NCBI RefSeq assembly: GCF_900564145.1
Contig: NZ_UOOB01000001.1
Coordinates: 2,358,754-2,422,753 of the forward strand
Source of the DNA: Comamonas sp. lk
Lineage (GTDB): Bacteria > Pseudomonadota > Gammaproteobacteria > Burkholderiales > Burkholderiaceae_C
Length of the DNA stretch: 64,000 nucleotides
Direction of reading: 5' to 3'
The position numbers and the translations under genes are program-made. Of the stretch, positions 26,448 to 35,449 are shown piece by piece. The notes below the pieces were generated by a model. The model worked only from the letters and a program-made list of their open reading frames with translations, had not been told where the DNA came from and made no database searches. Numbering within the stretch: position 1 is the stretch's first letter; each line of letters opens with the position of its first letter.

Positions 26448-27060
26448 AACCCAGGGTGAAGAGATTTACAGGCAATCCTTCTCCATCATTCGCCGCGAGG
26501 CTGACCTGGCGCGCTTTACGGCGTTGGAAGAGCGGGTCGCCTGCCGCATGATCCACGCCGCCGGCATGGTGGAGCTGGCGGCGCATATTCGCTTCTCCCC
26601 GGACTTTGCCGTTGCCGCCGAGGCCGCCTTGCAGCGCGGCGCGCCCATTCTTTGCGATGCACGCATGGTCAGCGAAGGCATCACGCGCAAGCGCATGCCG
26701 GCCGGCAATCCCATCATCTGCACTTTGAACGATGCCGAGGTTCCGGAGCTGGCGCGGGAAATGGGCAATACACGCAGTGCTGCCGCGCTGGAGCTGTGGC
26801 GCCCGCATCTGGACGGGGCCGTGGTGGCTATTGGCAACGCTCCGACGGCGCTGTTTCATCTGCTCAATATGCTGCAAGACCCGGAGTGTCCGCGGCCCGC
26901 AGCCATCATCGGCTGCCCGGTGGGCTTTGTCGGTGCGGCGGAATCCAAGGATGCGCTATGCGCGTGGGGTCGGATTCCCTTTGCTGTGGTGCAAGGGCGC
27001 CTGGGCGGCTCGGCCATTACGGTGGCAGCAGTCAATGCGCTGGCCAGCGTTGTTGAGTGA
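26431..27060 (+). CDS. cobH: Precorrin-8X methylmutase
   Basis: A 209-residue CobH/CbiC protein that moves the C-11 methyl group to C-12 to give hydrogenobyrinic acid. The catalytic His is His42 in RMIHAAGMVE, and the substrate loop includes GAPILCDARMVSEGITRKRMP (shown only in part as CDARMVSEGI). The C-terminal blocks IGNAPTALFHLL and GCPVGFVGAAESK are family marks. Its start lies inside the end of cobG, indicating translational coupling. Confidence 0.94.
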   Translation: MTYTYETQGEEIYRQSFSIIRREADLARFTALEERVACRMIHAAGMVELAAHIRFSPDFAVAAEAALQRGAPILCDARMVSEGITRKRMPAGNPIICTLNDAEVPELAREMGNTRSAAALELWRPHLDGAVVAIGNAPTALFHLLNMLQDPECPRPAAIIGCPVGFVGAAESKDALCAWGRIPFAVVQGRLGGSAITVAAVNALASVVE

Positions 27061-27070
27061 GGTTGCAACC

Positions 27071-27811
27071 ATGAATCGTGGAAAGATTGTGTGCGTGGGT
27101 CTGGGCCCTGGCGACCCGGAGTTCATGAGCGTCAAGGCGGATCGCTTGCTGCGCAATGCGCGTCATGTGGCTTACTTTCGCAAGCGGGGCCATCCGGGAA
27201 AAGCCAGGCAACTGGTCAATGGCATGCTGCATGCGGAGGTGACGGAGTATCCGATGGAGTACCCGGTCACCACCGAGATTCCGCATGACGATCCGCGTTA
27301 TATCGCCCAGCTCTCGGAGTTCTACCTGGGCTGGCAGTCAAGACTGACGGAACTCACGCGCAGCGAAGATGTGGTGGTGCTGTGTGAAGGCGATCCGTTT
27401 TTCTACGGCTCCTTCATGCACCTGTATGTGCGATTGCGCCAAGAGGGCGTGGTGGCTGTCGACGTGCTGCCCGGGATTCCGGGGATGGTGGGCTGCTGGC
27501 ATGCCACCGGTATTCCCATGACATGGGGCGATGATGTGATGAGCGTTTTGCCGGCCACCTTGCCCGATCAGCAGTTGCGCCAGCACATGGAACGCTCCGA
27601 TGCTCTGGTCATCATGAAGGTGGGGAGGCACCTGAGTCGCATTCGGGCGCTGCTCACCGACCTGGGAAAGCTGGAACAAGGCTGGCTGGTCATCAACGGC
27701 ACCATGGCGGATCAGCAAGTCATGCCATTGCGCGATGCGCCGGAGCGCTGCCCGTACTTTGCCATCGTGATTGTGCACGGCCAAGGTCGGCGTCCGGCCA
27801 ATGACATGTGA
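27071..27811 (+). CDS. cobI: Precorrin-2 C20-methyltransferase
   Basis: A 246-residue SAM-dependent tetrapyrrole methyltransferase. The N-terminal GxGxGxP motif reads VGLGPGDPEFMSVKA, and the central SAM loop reads LCEGDPFFYGSFMHLY with PGIPGMVG after it. This pattern, with the EGDPFFYGS form, is typical of CobI/CbiL. The ATG at 27071 is preferred over longer frames that overlap cobH. It acts on precorrin-2, the first dedicated corrin step here; no cobA is in the window. Confidence 0.92.
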   Translation: MNRGKIVCVGLGPGDPEFMSVKADRLLRNARHVAYFRKRGHPGKARQLVNGMLHAEVTEYPMEYPVTTEIPHDDPRYIAQLSEFYLGWQSRLTELTRSEDVVVLCEGDPFFYGSFMHLYVRLRQEGVVAVDVLPGIPGMVGCWHATGIPMTWGDDVMSVLPATLPDQQLRQHMERSDALVIMKVGRHLSRIRALLTDLGKLEQGWLVINGTMADQQVMPLRDAPERCPYFAIVIVHGQGRRPANDM

Positions 27812-27821
27812 GGCGGCAGCC

Positions 27822-28604
27822 ATGCAAAACCAGAAACCACAACGTGGCAGCCTTGGTGTGGTCGGCCTGGGGCCGGGGGCAGACGGCCTGCTGACGGATC
27901 AGGTGCGTGCCAGCCTAGCGGGCGCAACCGATGCCTTTGGCTATTTTCCCTATGTCGAGCGTTTGTCGGGAATGGCGCATCTGCAGCTGCATGCCAGCGA
28001 CAACCGCGAGGAGCTTGAGCGTGCACGCAATGCGCTGAATCTGGCCTCTCAAGGCCGGCGGGTGCTCATGTTGTCTTCCGGCGACCCCGGCGTGTTTGCC
28101 ATGGCCAGCGCAGTGTTCGAAGTGCTGGACAGTGCAACGCCGCAGGAACTTGAGTGCTGGAGCACGGTCGATATCGATGTTCAGCCCGGCATTACCGCCA
28201 TGCTGGCCGCTGCTGCACGGCTGGGAGCGCCCTTGGGCCACGATTTCTGTGCCATCAATCTTTCAGACAATCTGAAGCCGGCTTCGGTCATCGAGCGCCG
28301 TATCCGCCTGGCGGCGCAGGCCGACTTTGCCATGGCGTTCTACAACCCTTGCTCGAAGTTGCGGCCCGAAGGTTTTGAGCGTGCACTGAAGGTGCTGCGC
28401 AGCGAGTGCGAGCCGCAGCGCCTGATCTGCTTTGCGCGCAATGTCAGCCGGGAGGATGAAACACTTCTGGTGCTGCCGCTGGAGTCCGTGAGCGCCGACA
28501 TGGCCGATATGCGCACCGTGGTGATTGTGGGCAATAGCCAGACGCGCCAGGTCGGGCGGCATGTCTATACGCCGCGCAGCTATGGCCGGCTCGCAAAGCC
28601 GTGA
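27822..28604 (+). CDS. cobJ: Precorrin-3B C17-methyltransferase
   Basis: A 260-residue SAM-dependent methyltransferase that methylates C-17 and contracts the ring. It shows VVGLGPGADGLLT at the N-terminus, LMLSSGDPGVFAMASAV in the middle, and VQPGITAMLAAAARLGAPLGHD, with FYNPCSKLRPEGFERAL-type text (FYNPCSKLRP) typical of CobJ. Start at 27822 is 10 bp after cobI. The next gene, cobK, faces it end to end on the other strand. Confidence 0.93.
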   Translation: MQNQKPQRGSLGVVGLGPGADGLLTDQVRASLAGATDAFGYFPYVERLSGMAHLQLHASDNREELERARNALNLASQGRRVLMLSSGDPGVFAMASAVFEVLDSATPQELECWSTVDIDVQPGITAMLAAAARLGAPLGHDFCAINLSDNLKPASVIERRIRLAAQADFAMAFYNPCSKLRPEGFERALKVLRSECEPQRLICFARNVSREDETLLVLPLESVSADMADMRTVVIVGNSQTRQVGRHVYTPRSYGRLAKP

Positions 28605-28660
28605 GATAGCGATGGGGCTTGGCAAATCCATGGCTGGCTGCGGCGCGCAAGCAATCGGAC

Positions 28661-28699
28661 AAAAAAGCGCGCGAAAGGGCGGGCCTGCATTCGCGCTTT
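28661..28699 (-). terminator. Rho-independent terminator of cobK
   Basis: On the minus strand AAAGCGCG and CGCGCTTT form an 8-bp stem directly at the cobK stop, followed by six T residues. On the plus strand the hairpin lacks a T run, so cobJ transcription may read through into the region antisense to cobK. Confidence 0.6.
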
Positions 28700-29445
28700 C
28701 AGCGAAAGCTGTTCAGCCATTCCATGGCCTCTTGTGCTGTCTCGCACTGGGGCCGAACGGGCAGGCGAGGCCTGTCGACCATGATGACGGGGATCTGCAG
28801 CAGTCTTGCCGCTTCGATCTTGGCGTAAGTGTCCGTGCCGCCTGCATTTTTGCTGACCACGCAGTCAATGCTGTGCAGCTTCAACAGTGCCAATTCGGCT
28901 TCCAGCTGAAACGGGCCGCGCGCAAGCAGCAGTTCATAGCTGGCAGCGGGCAGGGGCAAGTCGCTATCGCCGGCGTCAATCACCCGCAGCAGAAAGTGGT
29001 GGAGCGCAGCCTTGTCCGCAAAAGCCGCAAGCTGCTTGCGACCGATCGCCAGAAAGACATGTTTGCAATGCGGCAAAAGTGCGGCGGCGGCCGCGCTCAT
29101 GTCGGGCACGTGGGTCCATTGGCCGCCAGGTGTGGCTTGCCATGGTCGGCGCTCCAAAGACAGCAGTGGAATGCCAAGCGCTGTACAGGCGGCAATGGCA
29201 TGGCTGCTCATCTGTGTGGCAAAAGGGTGGGTGGCATCGATTACATGGCTGATACCTTGCTCTTGCAGGTAGCGCATCAATCCATCGATGCCCCCAAAGC
29301 CGCCCACCCGGCTGGGCAGTACGGGCGTGCGACGGGTTTGGGTGGCGCCTGCATACGAATAAATGGCTTGAACACCGGCCTCATGAAGGCGGGTGGACAT
29401 GAGATGGGCATCAAACGTGCCACCTAACAGGAGAACTTGGGTCAT
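28699..29445 (-). CDS. cobK: Precorrin-6A reductase
   Basis: A 248-residue NADPH-dependent reductase that converts precorrin-6A to precorrin-6B. The family opening VLLLGGTFDAHLMSTRLHEAG (seen in part as LLLGGTFDA) and the block HVIDATHPFATQMSSHA identify CobK/CbiJ; LAIGRKQLAAF is another conserved segment. It is the only cob gene on the minus strand. Its ATG (29445-29443) and the cobL ATG (29444-29446) share the palindrome CATG, so the two genes start on top of each other. A TTG at 29451 is a possible earlier start. No clear Shine-Dalgarno is visible. Confidence 0.92.
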   Translation of the reverse strand: MTQVLLLGGTFDAHLMSTRLHEAGVQAIYSYAGATQTRRTPVLPSRVGGFGGIDGLMRYLQEQGISHVIDATHPFATQMSSHAIAACTALGIPLLSLERRPWQATPGGQWTHVPDMSAAAAALLPHCKHVFLAIGRKQLAAFADKAALHHFLLRVIDAGDSDLPLPAASYELLLARGPFQLEAELALLKLHSIDCVVSKNAGGTDTYAKIEAARLLQIPVIMVDRPRLPVRPQCETAQEAMEWLNSFR

Positions 29446-30637
29446 GGCCAATCCGTGGCTTTCTATTATCGGAATACATCCCTCCGGGCGGGATGGCTTG
29501 AGCGCGGCCGCTCAGCGGGACCTGGATGATGCCAGTGTCGTCTTCGGCAGTCCACGGCATCTGGTGCTGGGGCAGGTCGGGGAGAAAGGTAGGCCATGGC
29601 CGGTTCCCTTCAGCGTGGAGCCCGTGCTGCTGCTGCGCCAGAAGGCAAAGGTCGCCGTTCTGGTTTCGGGCGATCCTTTTCATTTTGGCGCCGGTGCATC
29701 GCTGGCAAAGCATCTGGAGCGTGGTGAGTGGCGCAACCATCCGCAGCCTTCCACATTTTCCTGGATTGCCGGGGAGTTGGGATGGTCTCAGGAGCATAGC
29801 CATTGCCTTGGTTTGCATGCCCGACCTCTGGAGACACTGAGACCGCTGCTGGCTGACGGCGAGCGTTTCATCTGCCTGCTGCGCGATGGGCCGGCTGCGC
29901 ACAGTCTGGCATCGTGGTTGTGTGAGCAGGGCTGGGGCAGCAGTCCCATGTGGCTGGTATCAAATGCAGGCAGCGCGGAGCAAAGCATTTGCAGTGCATC
30001 GGCTGAGCAATTGCTTGGGCAGCTGCGCGACGAAGCGGCCAGCGCCCCTGTGGCGGCCGCCTTTGAAGCACGCGGCGGTCTGGGGCTGGTGCAGGTTCCA
30101 GGCCGCAGCGTGGACATGTTTGTGCATGACGGGCAGATCACCAAGAGCCCTGTGCGGGCCATGACCCTGGCCGCGCTTGCACCGCGCAAGGGCGAGTGTC
30201 TGTGGGATCTGGGTGCGGGCTCCGGCTCGGTGTCGATTGAATGGTGTCTGGCCGGTGGAGAGGCCATCTGCGTGGAGCAGCACGTCGCGCGGGTTGCCGG
30301 GATTGCGCAGAACGCACAGCGTTATGCGGTTGGGCTGAAGGTGATTCATGGCGACTCTCTGACCTCGCTGGATGCATTGAGTCCACAGCCGCAGGCCGTG
30401 TTTGTCGGTGGCGGTTTTGATATGGACTTGTTCAACGCTTTGCGCAGCCGTTTGCGTGGGCCCTGGCGACTGGTGGTGAACGCCGTGGCGCTGCAGACGC
30501 AGGCGCTTCTGATGGATTTGCACCGCGAGCATGGCGGGCAGCTGCTGCAGCTGCAGTGGAGCGAAGCCCAGCCCCTGGGGCGCATGCAATCGTGGAACAC
30601 CGCCAGACCTCTGGTTCAGTGGGTGTGGAGCGCATGA
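29444..30637 (+). CDS. cobL: Bifunctional precorrin-6B C5,15-methyltransferase / C12-decarboxylase
   Basis: A 397-residue fusion of CbiE-like and CbiT-like domains. The N-terminal methyltransferase starts SIIGIHPSGRDGLSAAA and has VLVSGDPFHFGAGASL. The C-terminal CbiT part (from about residue 205) has the SAM-binding motif LWDLGAGSGSVSIEW. It methylates C-5 and C-15 and removes the acetate carboxyl at C-12. AGGAG precedes the ATG at 29444, and this start overlaps the start of cobK on the other strand. Any promoter for cobL must therefore lie within cobK or upstream of it. Its end overlaps cobE. Confidence 0.93.
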   Translation: MANPWLSIIGIHPSGRDGLSAAAQRDLDDASVVFGSPRHLVLGQVGEKGRPWPVPFSVEPVLLLRQKAKVAVLVSGDPFHFGAGASLAKHLERGEWRNHPQPSTFSWIAGELGWSQEHSHCLGLHARPLETLRPLLADGERFICLLRDGPAAHSLASWLCEQGWGSSPMWLVSNAGSAEQSICSASAEQLLGQLRDEAASAPVAAAFEARGGLGLVQVPGRSVDMFVHDGQITKSPVRAMTLAALAPRKGECLWDLGAGSGSVSIEWCLAGGEAICVEQHVARVAGIAQNAQRYAVGLKVIHGDSLTSLDALSPQPQAVFVGGGFDMDLFNALRSRLRGPWRLVVNAVALQTQALLMDLHREHGGQLLQLQWSEAQPLGRMQSWNTARPLVQWVWSA

Positions 30638-31146
30638 TGGCGCTGATCGCTGGCTGGGGATTTCGGGCCGGTGCGCTGCAGCATTCTTTCAGCGATTGCT
30701 GGGAGCAGGCATGTCAAGCGCTGGCGGCATCCGAGCTGACACACAGCAACTGGACCCATGCCGTGTTGGCGTCCAGGCTGCATACCCCTGCCTGGCCTGA
30801 ATTGAAGCGCTGGGCCGCGTCGGCAACATCACATGCAGATTTTTGGGTGTGCGAGGAAGCCAATATTCGGCAAGTCAATACCGACTCTGTCTCTTTGCGC
30901 ATTGAGCAGCGTTTTGGCGTCGGCAGCGTGTCCGAGGCCTTGGCCATCTACGGTGCCGAGCAACTGGCAGGCAGCGCCGCAAAGCATACAGAGCTTTCGG
31001 CAGATCACAGTCCTAAGCGTAGGCATATGCATGAAGCCGTCCGCCTGCTTATGCCGCGCATGGTATCGGCCGACCGGCATGCAACGCTGGCGATTGCACA
31101 CTGCATGCCGGCTTCTTATTCAATGAAAACAGGAGTTCTTTCTTGA
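30634..31146 (+). CDS. cobE: Cobalamin biosynthesis protein CobE (CbiG C-terminal-like)
   Basis: A 170-residue protein with the CobE/CbiG_C pattern: GWGFRAGAL near the N-terminus, a central Thr/Ser-rich part, [17 protein letters not shown] (about residues 88-104) and the ending [20 protein letters not shown]. CobE is needed for B12 synthesis in aerobic producers, but its biochemical role is unsettled. The ATG overlaps the cobL stop (ATGA), with a second ATG directly after; either could be used. It ends within the start of cobM. Confidence 0.85.
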   Translation: MMALIAGWGFRAGALQHSFSDCWEQACQALAASELTHSNWTHAVLASRLHTPAWPELKRWAASATSHADFWVCEEANIRQVNTDSVSLRIEQRFGVGSVSEALAIYGAEQLAGSAAKHTELSADHSPKRRHMHEAVRLLMPRMVSADRHATLAIAHCMPASYSMKTGVLS

Positions 31147-31937
31147 CAGTTCACTTTATAGGCGCCGGCCCGGGCGCTGCAGATCTGATCACGGTGCGTG
31201 GGCGCGATCTTTTGGCCTCTTGCCCTGTGTGTCTGTATGCGGGCTCGCTGGTCCCTGCGGAGTTGCTGGCGCATTGCCCCGAGGGCGTGCGCCTGGTCAA
31301 CACGGCACCCATGTCGCTTCAGGACATCGTCGCGGAAATGCAGAAAGCCCATGAACAGGGTCTGGATGTGGCCCGCTTGCACTCTGGCGACCTCAGCATC
31401 TGGTCGGCCATGGGCGAGCAGCTGCGTAGCCTGCGCGAGCATCAGATTCCTTATACGGTGACGCCTGGTGTGCCGTCCTTTAGCGCTGCGGCTGCAGCGC
31501 TTGGCGCGGAGTTGACGCTGCCGGGCTCCTGCCAGTCCGTTGTACTGACCCGGACCTCGGGGCGAGCCTCCAGCATGCCTAGCGGTGAGGCGCTGGCCGC
31601 TTTTGCCGCCACAGGGGCGGTGTTGGCCATTCATCTTTCGGTGCATATGGCAGAGCAAGTCCAGCAGGAGTTGTTGGAGCATTACGGCGCCGATTGCCCG
31701 GCAGCCATTGTCTGGCGAGCCTCCTGGCCGGATGAAGTCATTGTTCGTACCTGTGTGGGGGAGATTGCTGCAGCGGCGCAGACCAATGCCTTGCAGCGCA
31801 GTGCCTTGATTCTGGTGGGGCGTACCTTGAGCCAGGAGGGCTTCGGGCTCAGCTGTCTTTATGCCGACGACTATGACCGGCGTTACCGTCCTCGCGGCGA
31901 TGAGCCCCGGTTTCCTGCTGGCGCTGAGGGGATCTGA
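31143..31937 (+). CDS. cobM: Precorrin-4 C11-methyltransferase
   Basis: A 264-residue SAM-dependent methyltransferase. [18 protein letters not shown] is the N-terminal motif, followed by [13 protein letters not shown] and [15 protein letters not shown], which are diagnostic of CobM/CbiF. The start is a TTG preceded by AGGAGT ten bases upstream; no suitable ATG is near. It overlaps cobE by four bases and its stop shares a base with the cobF start. Confidence 0.94.
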   Translation: MTVHFIGAGPGAADLITVRGRDLLASCPVCLYAGSLVPAELLAHCPEGVRLVNTAPMSLQDIVAEMQKAHEQGLDVARLHSGDLSIWSAMGEQLRSLREHQIPYTVTPGVPSFSAAAAALGAELTLPGSCQSVVLTRTSGRASSMPSGEALAAFAATGAVLAIHLSVHMAEQVQQELLEHYGADCPAAIVWRASWPDEVIVRTCVGEIAAAAQTNALQRSALILVGRTLSQEGFGLSCLYADDYDRRYRPRGDEPRFPAGAEGI

Positions 31938-32713
31938 TGCTGGAGCTGTTTCTGATCGGAATCGGCACCGGCAACCCCGACCACATAACGCGCGAGGCAG
32001 AGAAGGCGATACGCCAGGCCGATCTGATCCTGCTGCCGCACAAGGAGGATAACAAGGCCGAACTGGCGCAAGTGCGGATGACGCTTTTGCAACATCTGTG
32101 CGTGGACTCGAGTCGTATTGCGCACTTCGATATGCCTGTGCGCCGCCAGCAAGGGGACGACTACGAACAGCAGGTCAATGAATGGCATGACGCCATCGCT
32201 GAGCGCTGGAGAGCGTGTTTGTCTACCCATCTGCCTGCGGGCCATGGGCATGAGTCTGGGCATGAGCGAGGTCGTGTGGCCTTGCTGGTCTGGGGCGATC
32301 CCGCTCTGTATGACAGCACTTTGCGCATTGCTTCGCGTCTGGGCTTGGCCAAGACGCAGGTGAAGGTGGTGCCTGGCATCACATCAATGCAGGTCCTGTG
32401 CAGCGCGCATGGCATAGCGCTCAACGATATCGGCGCGCCGTTTTTGGTGACCACCGGCCGTCAACTGCGCGAGGCAGCCTGGCCAGCAGGCGTTGATACG
32501 CTTGTGGTCATGCTGGACGGTCAATGCTCGTACGAGCAGGTGGTCGAGCCCGATGTCGATATTTTCTGGGGTGCCTATCTGGGCATGCCGCAGCAAATCC
32601 TGATGCAGGGGCGGTTGGCGCAGATCAAGGCCGACATCAGTGCCAGGCGGCAGCAAGCTCGTCAGCAGCACGGCTGGATCATGGATATCTATTTGCTGCG
32701 CAGGCGTAGCTGA
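31937..32713 (+). CDS. cobF: Precorrin-6A synthase (deacetylating)
   Basis: A 258-residue CobF, which methylates C-1 and releases acetate. The N-terminus LFLIGIGTGNPDHITREA and ALLVWGDPALYDSTLRIA identify it, with VVPGITSMQVLCSAHGI following. CobF, like CobG, belongs to the oxygen-dependent pathway. It is the last gene of the operon. The next 200 bp hold no gene, and no strong terminator was found before the second riboswitch. Confidence 0.93.
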   Translation: MLELFLIGIGTGNPDHITREAEKAIRQADLILLPHKEDNKAELAQVRMTLLQHLCVDSSRIAHFDMPVRRQQGDDYEQQVNEWHDAIAERWRACLSTHLPAGHGHESGHERGRVALLVWGDPALYDSTLRIASRLGLAKTQVKVVPGITSMQVLCSAHGIALNDIGAPFLVTTGRQLREAAWPAGVDTLVVMLDGQCSYEQVVEPDVDIFWGAYLGMPQQILMQGRLAQIKADISARRQQARQQHGWIMDIYLLRRRS

Positions 32714-32914
32714 TTCGGTTCGACCGGGCTCTCGCATGGAGGCTGCTTGCATCGCCAAAAAATGATGGGTTCATGAAACTGGCTGCTGACGCGGCGTAAG
32801 CTCGGTAGAGTGGCGTTTTCATACCTTGAAAAACATGAATGTTGAGCGTGCAATCGGGAATTTTTCGCTCGACGCGGATAGAATCCGCAACGCTAATCAA
32901 TTAGCAAACCAACT

Positions 32915-33147
32915 TCAGGTGCTTGCATGAAGATGCGAGTGAAACGGGAACAAGGTAAGGGCCGAAAAGCCTGAGTCCTTGGCTGCCCCCGCAACGGTAT
33001 ACAGAAAAAATCTGAAGAAGACCGGATTTCTCCGGACTTCAGCCACTGAGTGCTGCTGATTCAACTTCGTTTGAATGGGCTGCTTGGGAAGGTCAGATCT
33101 GCTTTATTGGAAACATAAAGAATTCTGTGAGCCCGGAGACCGGCCTG
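32915..33147 (+). promoter_or_regulatory. Cobalamin riboswitch upstream of the TonB-dependent receptor
   Basis: The order of conserved blocks is intact: CAGGTGCTTGCATGAAGATG, GAAACGGGAA, CTGCCCCCGCAACGGT, a variable hairpin (CCGG-ATTT-CTCCGG), GCCACTGAG, TTGGGAAGGTCAGA and the B12 box GTGAGCCCGGAGACCGGCC at 33127-33145. About 140 bases then separate it from the receptor start and probably form the expression platform. A TAGAAT hexamer at 32879-32884 may be the promoter -10 element. Bases 32714-32870 hold nothing recognisable. Confidence 0.92.
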
Positions 33148-33289
33148 GAGCTGATGGCGGTGCGCTTTGCGCATCTTTCTCACAACTGTCTGCGGGGTGT
33201 GGACGGCAGCCTTATTGCGCTTGTCGTCCTGCGGCGACTGGTTGTTATGTGTGCGGCCTTCACATCAGGCGGTATGAGCTTCCGAAGCT

Positions 33290-35428
33290 ATGCCTCACAC
33301 CACAATGCGCTCGAATGCGCGTGCTCTTCATTCCTACTCCACCCGTTTTGCGTTGACTGCCAGCTGCGCTGCAGTGCAGCTGCTGGCCGGGATGCCCGGC
33401 CTGGCCTTGGCCGACGCGACTTTGCCGGAAGTCACTGTCAAAGACGATAGAGAACTGCCCCAGCTGCAGCTCAATCAGACGACGCGTTCCGGCTCCTATT
33501 TGGCCGTTCCCGTCAAGGACTTGCCCGCCAGCCTGGATTCTGTCTCTTCCGAGCAAATCACCGAACGTGCCGATGCCGCCGTGGTGGATGCTGTCAGTCG
33601 TACCGTGGGACTGACGGCCACCAGCTCTCCTGGCAATGGCGGCCTGTCCTTCGCCAGTCGTGGTTTCAATGGCGTCAATTCGGTTGGCGTGGCCGAGGAT
33701 GGAATCATGCTGGGTGTTGCTGCCGGCACGACGACCTATCCGCATGACAGCTGGGGTTACGAGCGCTTTGATGTGCTGCGTGGCCCAGGGTCGTTGATGT
33801 ATGGCAGCGGCACCATGGGCGCAACAGTGAACGCTGTGCGCAAGCAGCCAAGTCGTGAGCGCTCTGTGGAAGCCATGGTCGGCGCCGGCTCGAATGGCAG
33901 CGCGCGCGCCGGCATAGGCGCGACAGGGTCCATAGGCCAGGAATGGAGTTACCGTGTTGATCTGTACGGTGAACGTAGCGATGGCGAGCGTGATCTGGGC
34001 AGAAGCGACAGCAAGAAAATCATGAGTGCGCTGCGCTGGCAGCCTCGCGCAGACTTGCGCGTGGACTTGACGGCCGATATCAGCGATCAAAAACCCGAAC
34101 GCTATTTCGGCACGCCGGTGGTGGATGGCCGTCTTGCCACCGAGCTGCGCGACAAGAACTTCAATTTTCTCGATAGCGATATCCGTCTCAAGGACAAGCG
34201 CTTCAAGGCCAAAGTGGAGTGGCAGCCTAGTGAGGCTGTGACGCTGCGCAACGAGCTTTATCACTTCAAGGCCGATCGGCATTGGAAGAATATCGAGGGC
34301 TATGACTACGATCGCGCAACCGGCACGATTGCACGCTATGACTATCTGGAAATCGGTCACGATCTGGAGCAGACGGGCAACCGCCTGGGGGTAGTCTTTA
34401 AACCCGGCCGTCACCAGATCGCTGCAGGTTGGGATATTTCCGAAGCCCGGTTTACCGCTCTCAACAACTCGCCTTACAGTGGCGATTCGGTGGTCTCTGC
34501 CTGGAATACCTCCAATGGCTATTGGGACAGCCCGGATGTGTACAAGGCACGGGTCGAGTCCAAGATTCGGCAGAACGCTTTCTACGTGGAGGATGTCTGG
34601 AAGCTCAGCGAGCAATGGCAGCTGATGGCTGGTCTGCGCAGAGATATGTATGACTTTGACCGCAAGGATCTGATCAGCAGCGCTACCTTGGATAAATCTC
34701 TGGGCGGCACTTCCTGGCGCCTGGGCGCAAGCTATCGCATCAATGAGAGCACCAATGTTTATGCGCAGATGAGCACCGGCCATGATCCGGTTACCAGTCT
34801 GCTGTCCCTGAATAAATCCAACTCGGGCTTCAGCCTGACCAAGGGGCGGCAGATCGAGCTGGGTCTCAAGCAGCAACTGGGAAATGGCCGTGGGGAGTGG
34901 ACGGTGGCGGTGTTTGATATCGCCAAGAAAGACATCATCACCCGTGACCCGAATCGCCCTTCCGAGTCGATTCAAGGCGGAAAGCAGTCATCAAAGGGTG
35001 TGGAGTTCACTGCAGCACTCAATGCCACAAAGTCTTTGCGCTTTGAAGGCAATCTGGCCTATGTGGACGCGCAGTTCGACGAGTTGCGCGAAGGAAGCTC
35101 TGGCATCAGCCGTGCCGGCAATCGTCCGGCGAACATTCCTCAATATTCGGCCAATCTCTGGGCCCACTACAGCGTGAGCGACTGGCGCGCATCGTTAGGC
35201 CTGCGTCATGTGGGCAGCCGCTTCAATGACAATGCCAACACCTCGGTTTTGCCCGGCTATACGGTGGCGGATGCCGTGCTGAGCTGGCAGTTCAACCCCA
35301 AAACCCGCTTGAGCCTGGTGGGTCGCAATCTGACCAACAAGACCTATGCCGCGTCTGCTTACGGCAGCACGCAATGGTTGCTGGGCAATCGCCGCAGTTT
35401 CGAGATCACTGCGCATATGCGCTTCTAA
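33290..35428 (+). CDS. TonB-dependent outer-membrane receptor, B12-riboswitch controlled
   Basis: A 712-residue outer-membrane transporter. A signal peptide of about 40 residues ends near GLALADA. A TonB box-like stretch (PEVTVKDD) follows, then the plug domain with DLPASLDSVSSEQITER and ERFDVLRGPGSLMYGSGTMG, and a beta-barrel ending in the typical terminal Phe (ITAHMRF). By sequence it looks like the siderophore-receptor subgroup rather than close BtuB. The riboswitch suggests a corrinoid, cobinamide or cobalt-chelate ligand. An ATG five codons downstream (33305) is an alternative start. Confidence 0.88.
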   Translation: MPHTTMRSNARALHSYSTRFALTASCAAVQLLAGMPGLALADATLPEVTVKDDRELPQLQLNQTTRSGSYLAVPVKDLPASLDSVSSEQITERADAAVVDAVSRTVGLTATSSPGNGGLSFASRGFNGVNSVGVAEDGIMLGVAAGTTTYPHDSWGYERFDVLRGPGSLMYGSGTMGATVNAVRKQPSRERSVEAMVGAGSNGSARAGIGATGSIGQEWSYRVDLYGERSDGERDLGRSDSKKIMSALRWQPRADLRVDLTADISDQKPERYFGTPVVDGRLATELRDKNFNFLDSDIRLKDKRFKAKVEWQPSEAVTLRNELYHFKADRHWKNIEGYDYDRATGTIARYDYLEIGHDLEQTGNRLGVVFKPGRHQIAAGWDISEARFTALNNSPYSGDSVVSAWNTSNGYWDSPDVYKARVESKIRQNAFYVEDVWKLSEQWQLMAGLRRDMYDFDRKDLISSATLDKSLGGTSWRLGASYRINESTNVYAQMSTGHDPVTSLLSLNKSNSGFSLTKGRQIELGLKQQLGNGRGEWTVAVFDIAKKDIITRDPNRPSESIQGGKQSSKGVEFTAALNATKSLRFEGNLAYVDAQFDELREGSSGISRAGNRPANIPQYSANLWAHYSVSDWRASLGLRHVGSRFNDNANTSVLPGYTVADAVLSWQFNPKTRLSLVGRNLTNKTYAASAYGSTQWLLGNRRSFEITAHMRF

Positions 35429-35449
35429 GCGGTGAGGGCAGACAGAACC

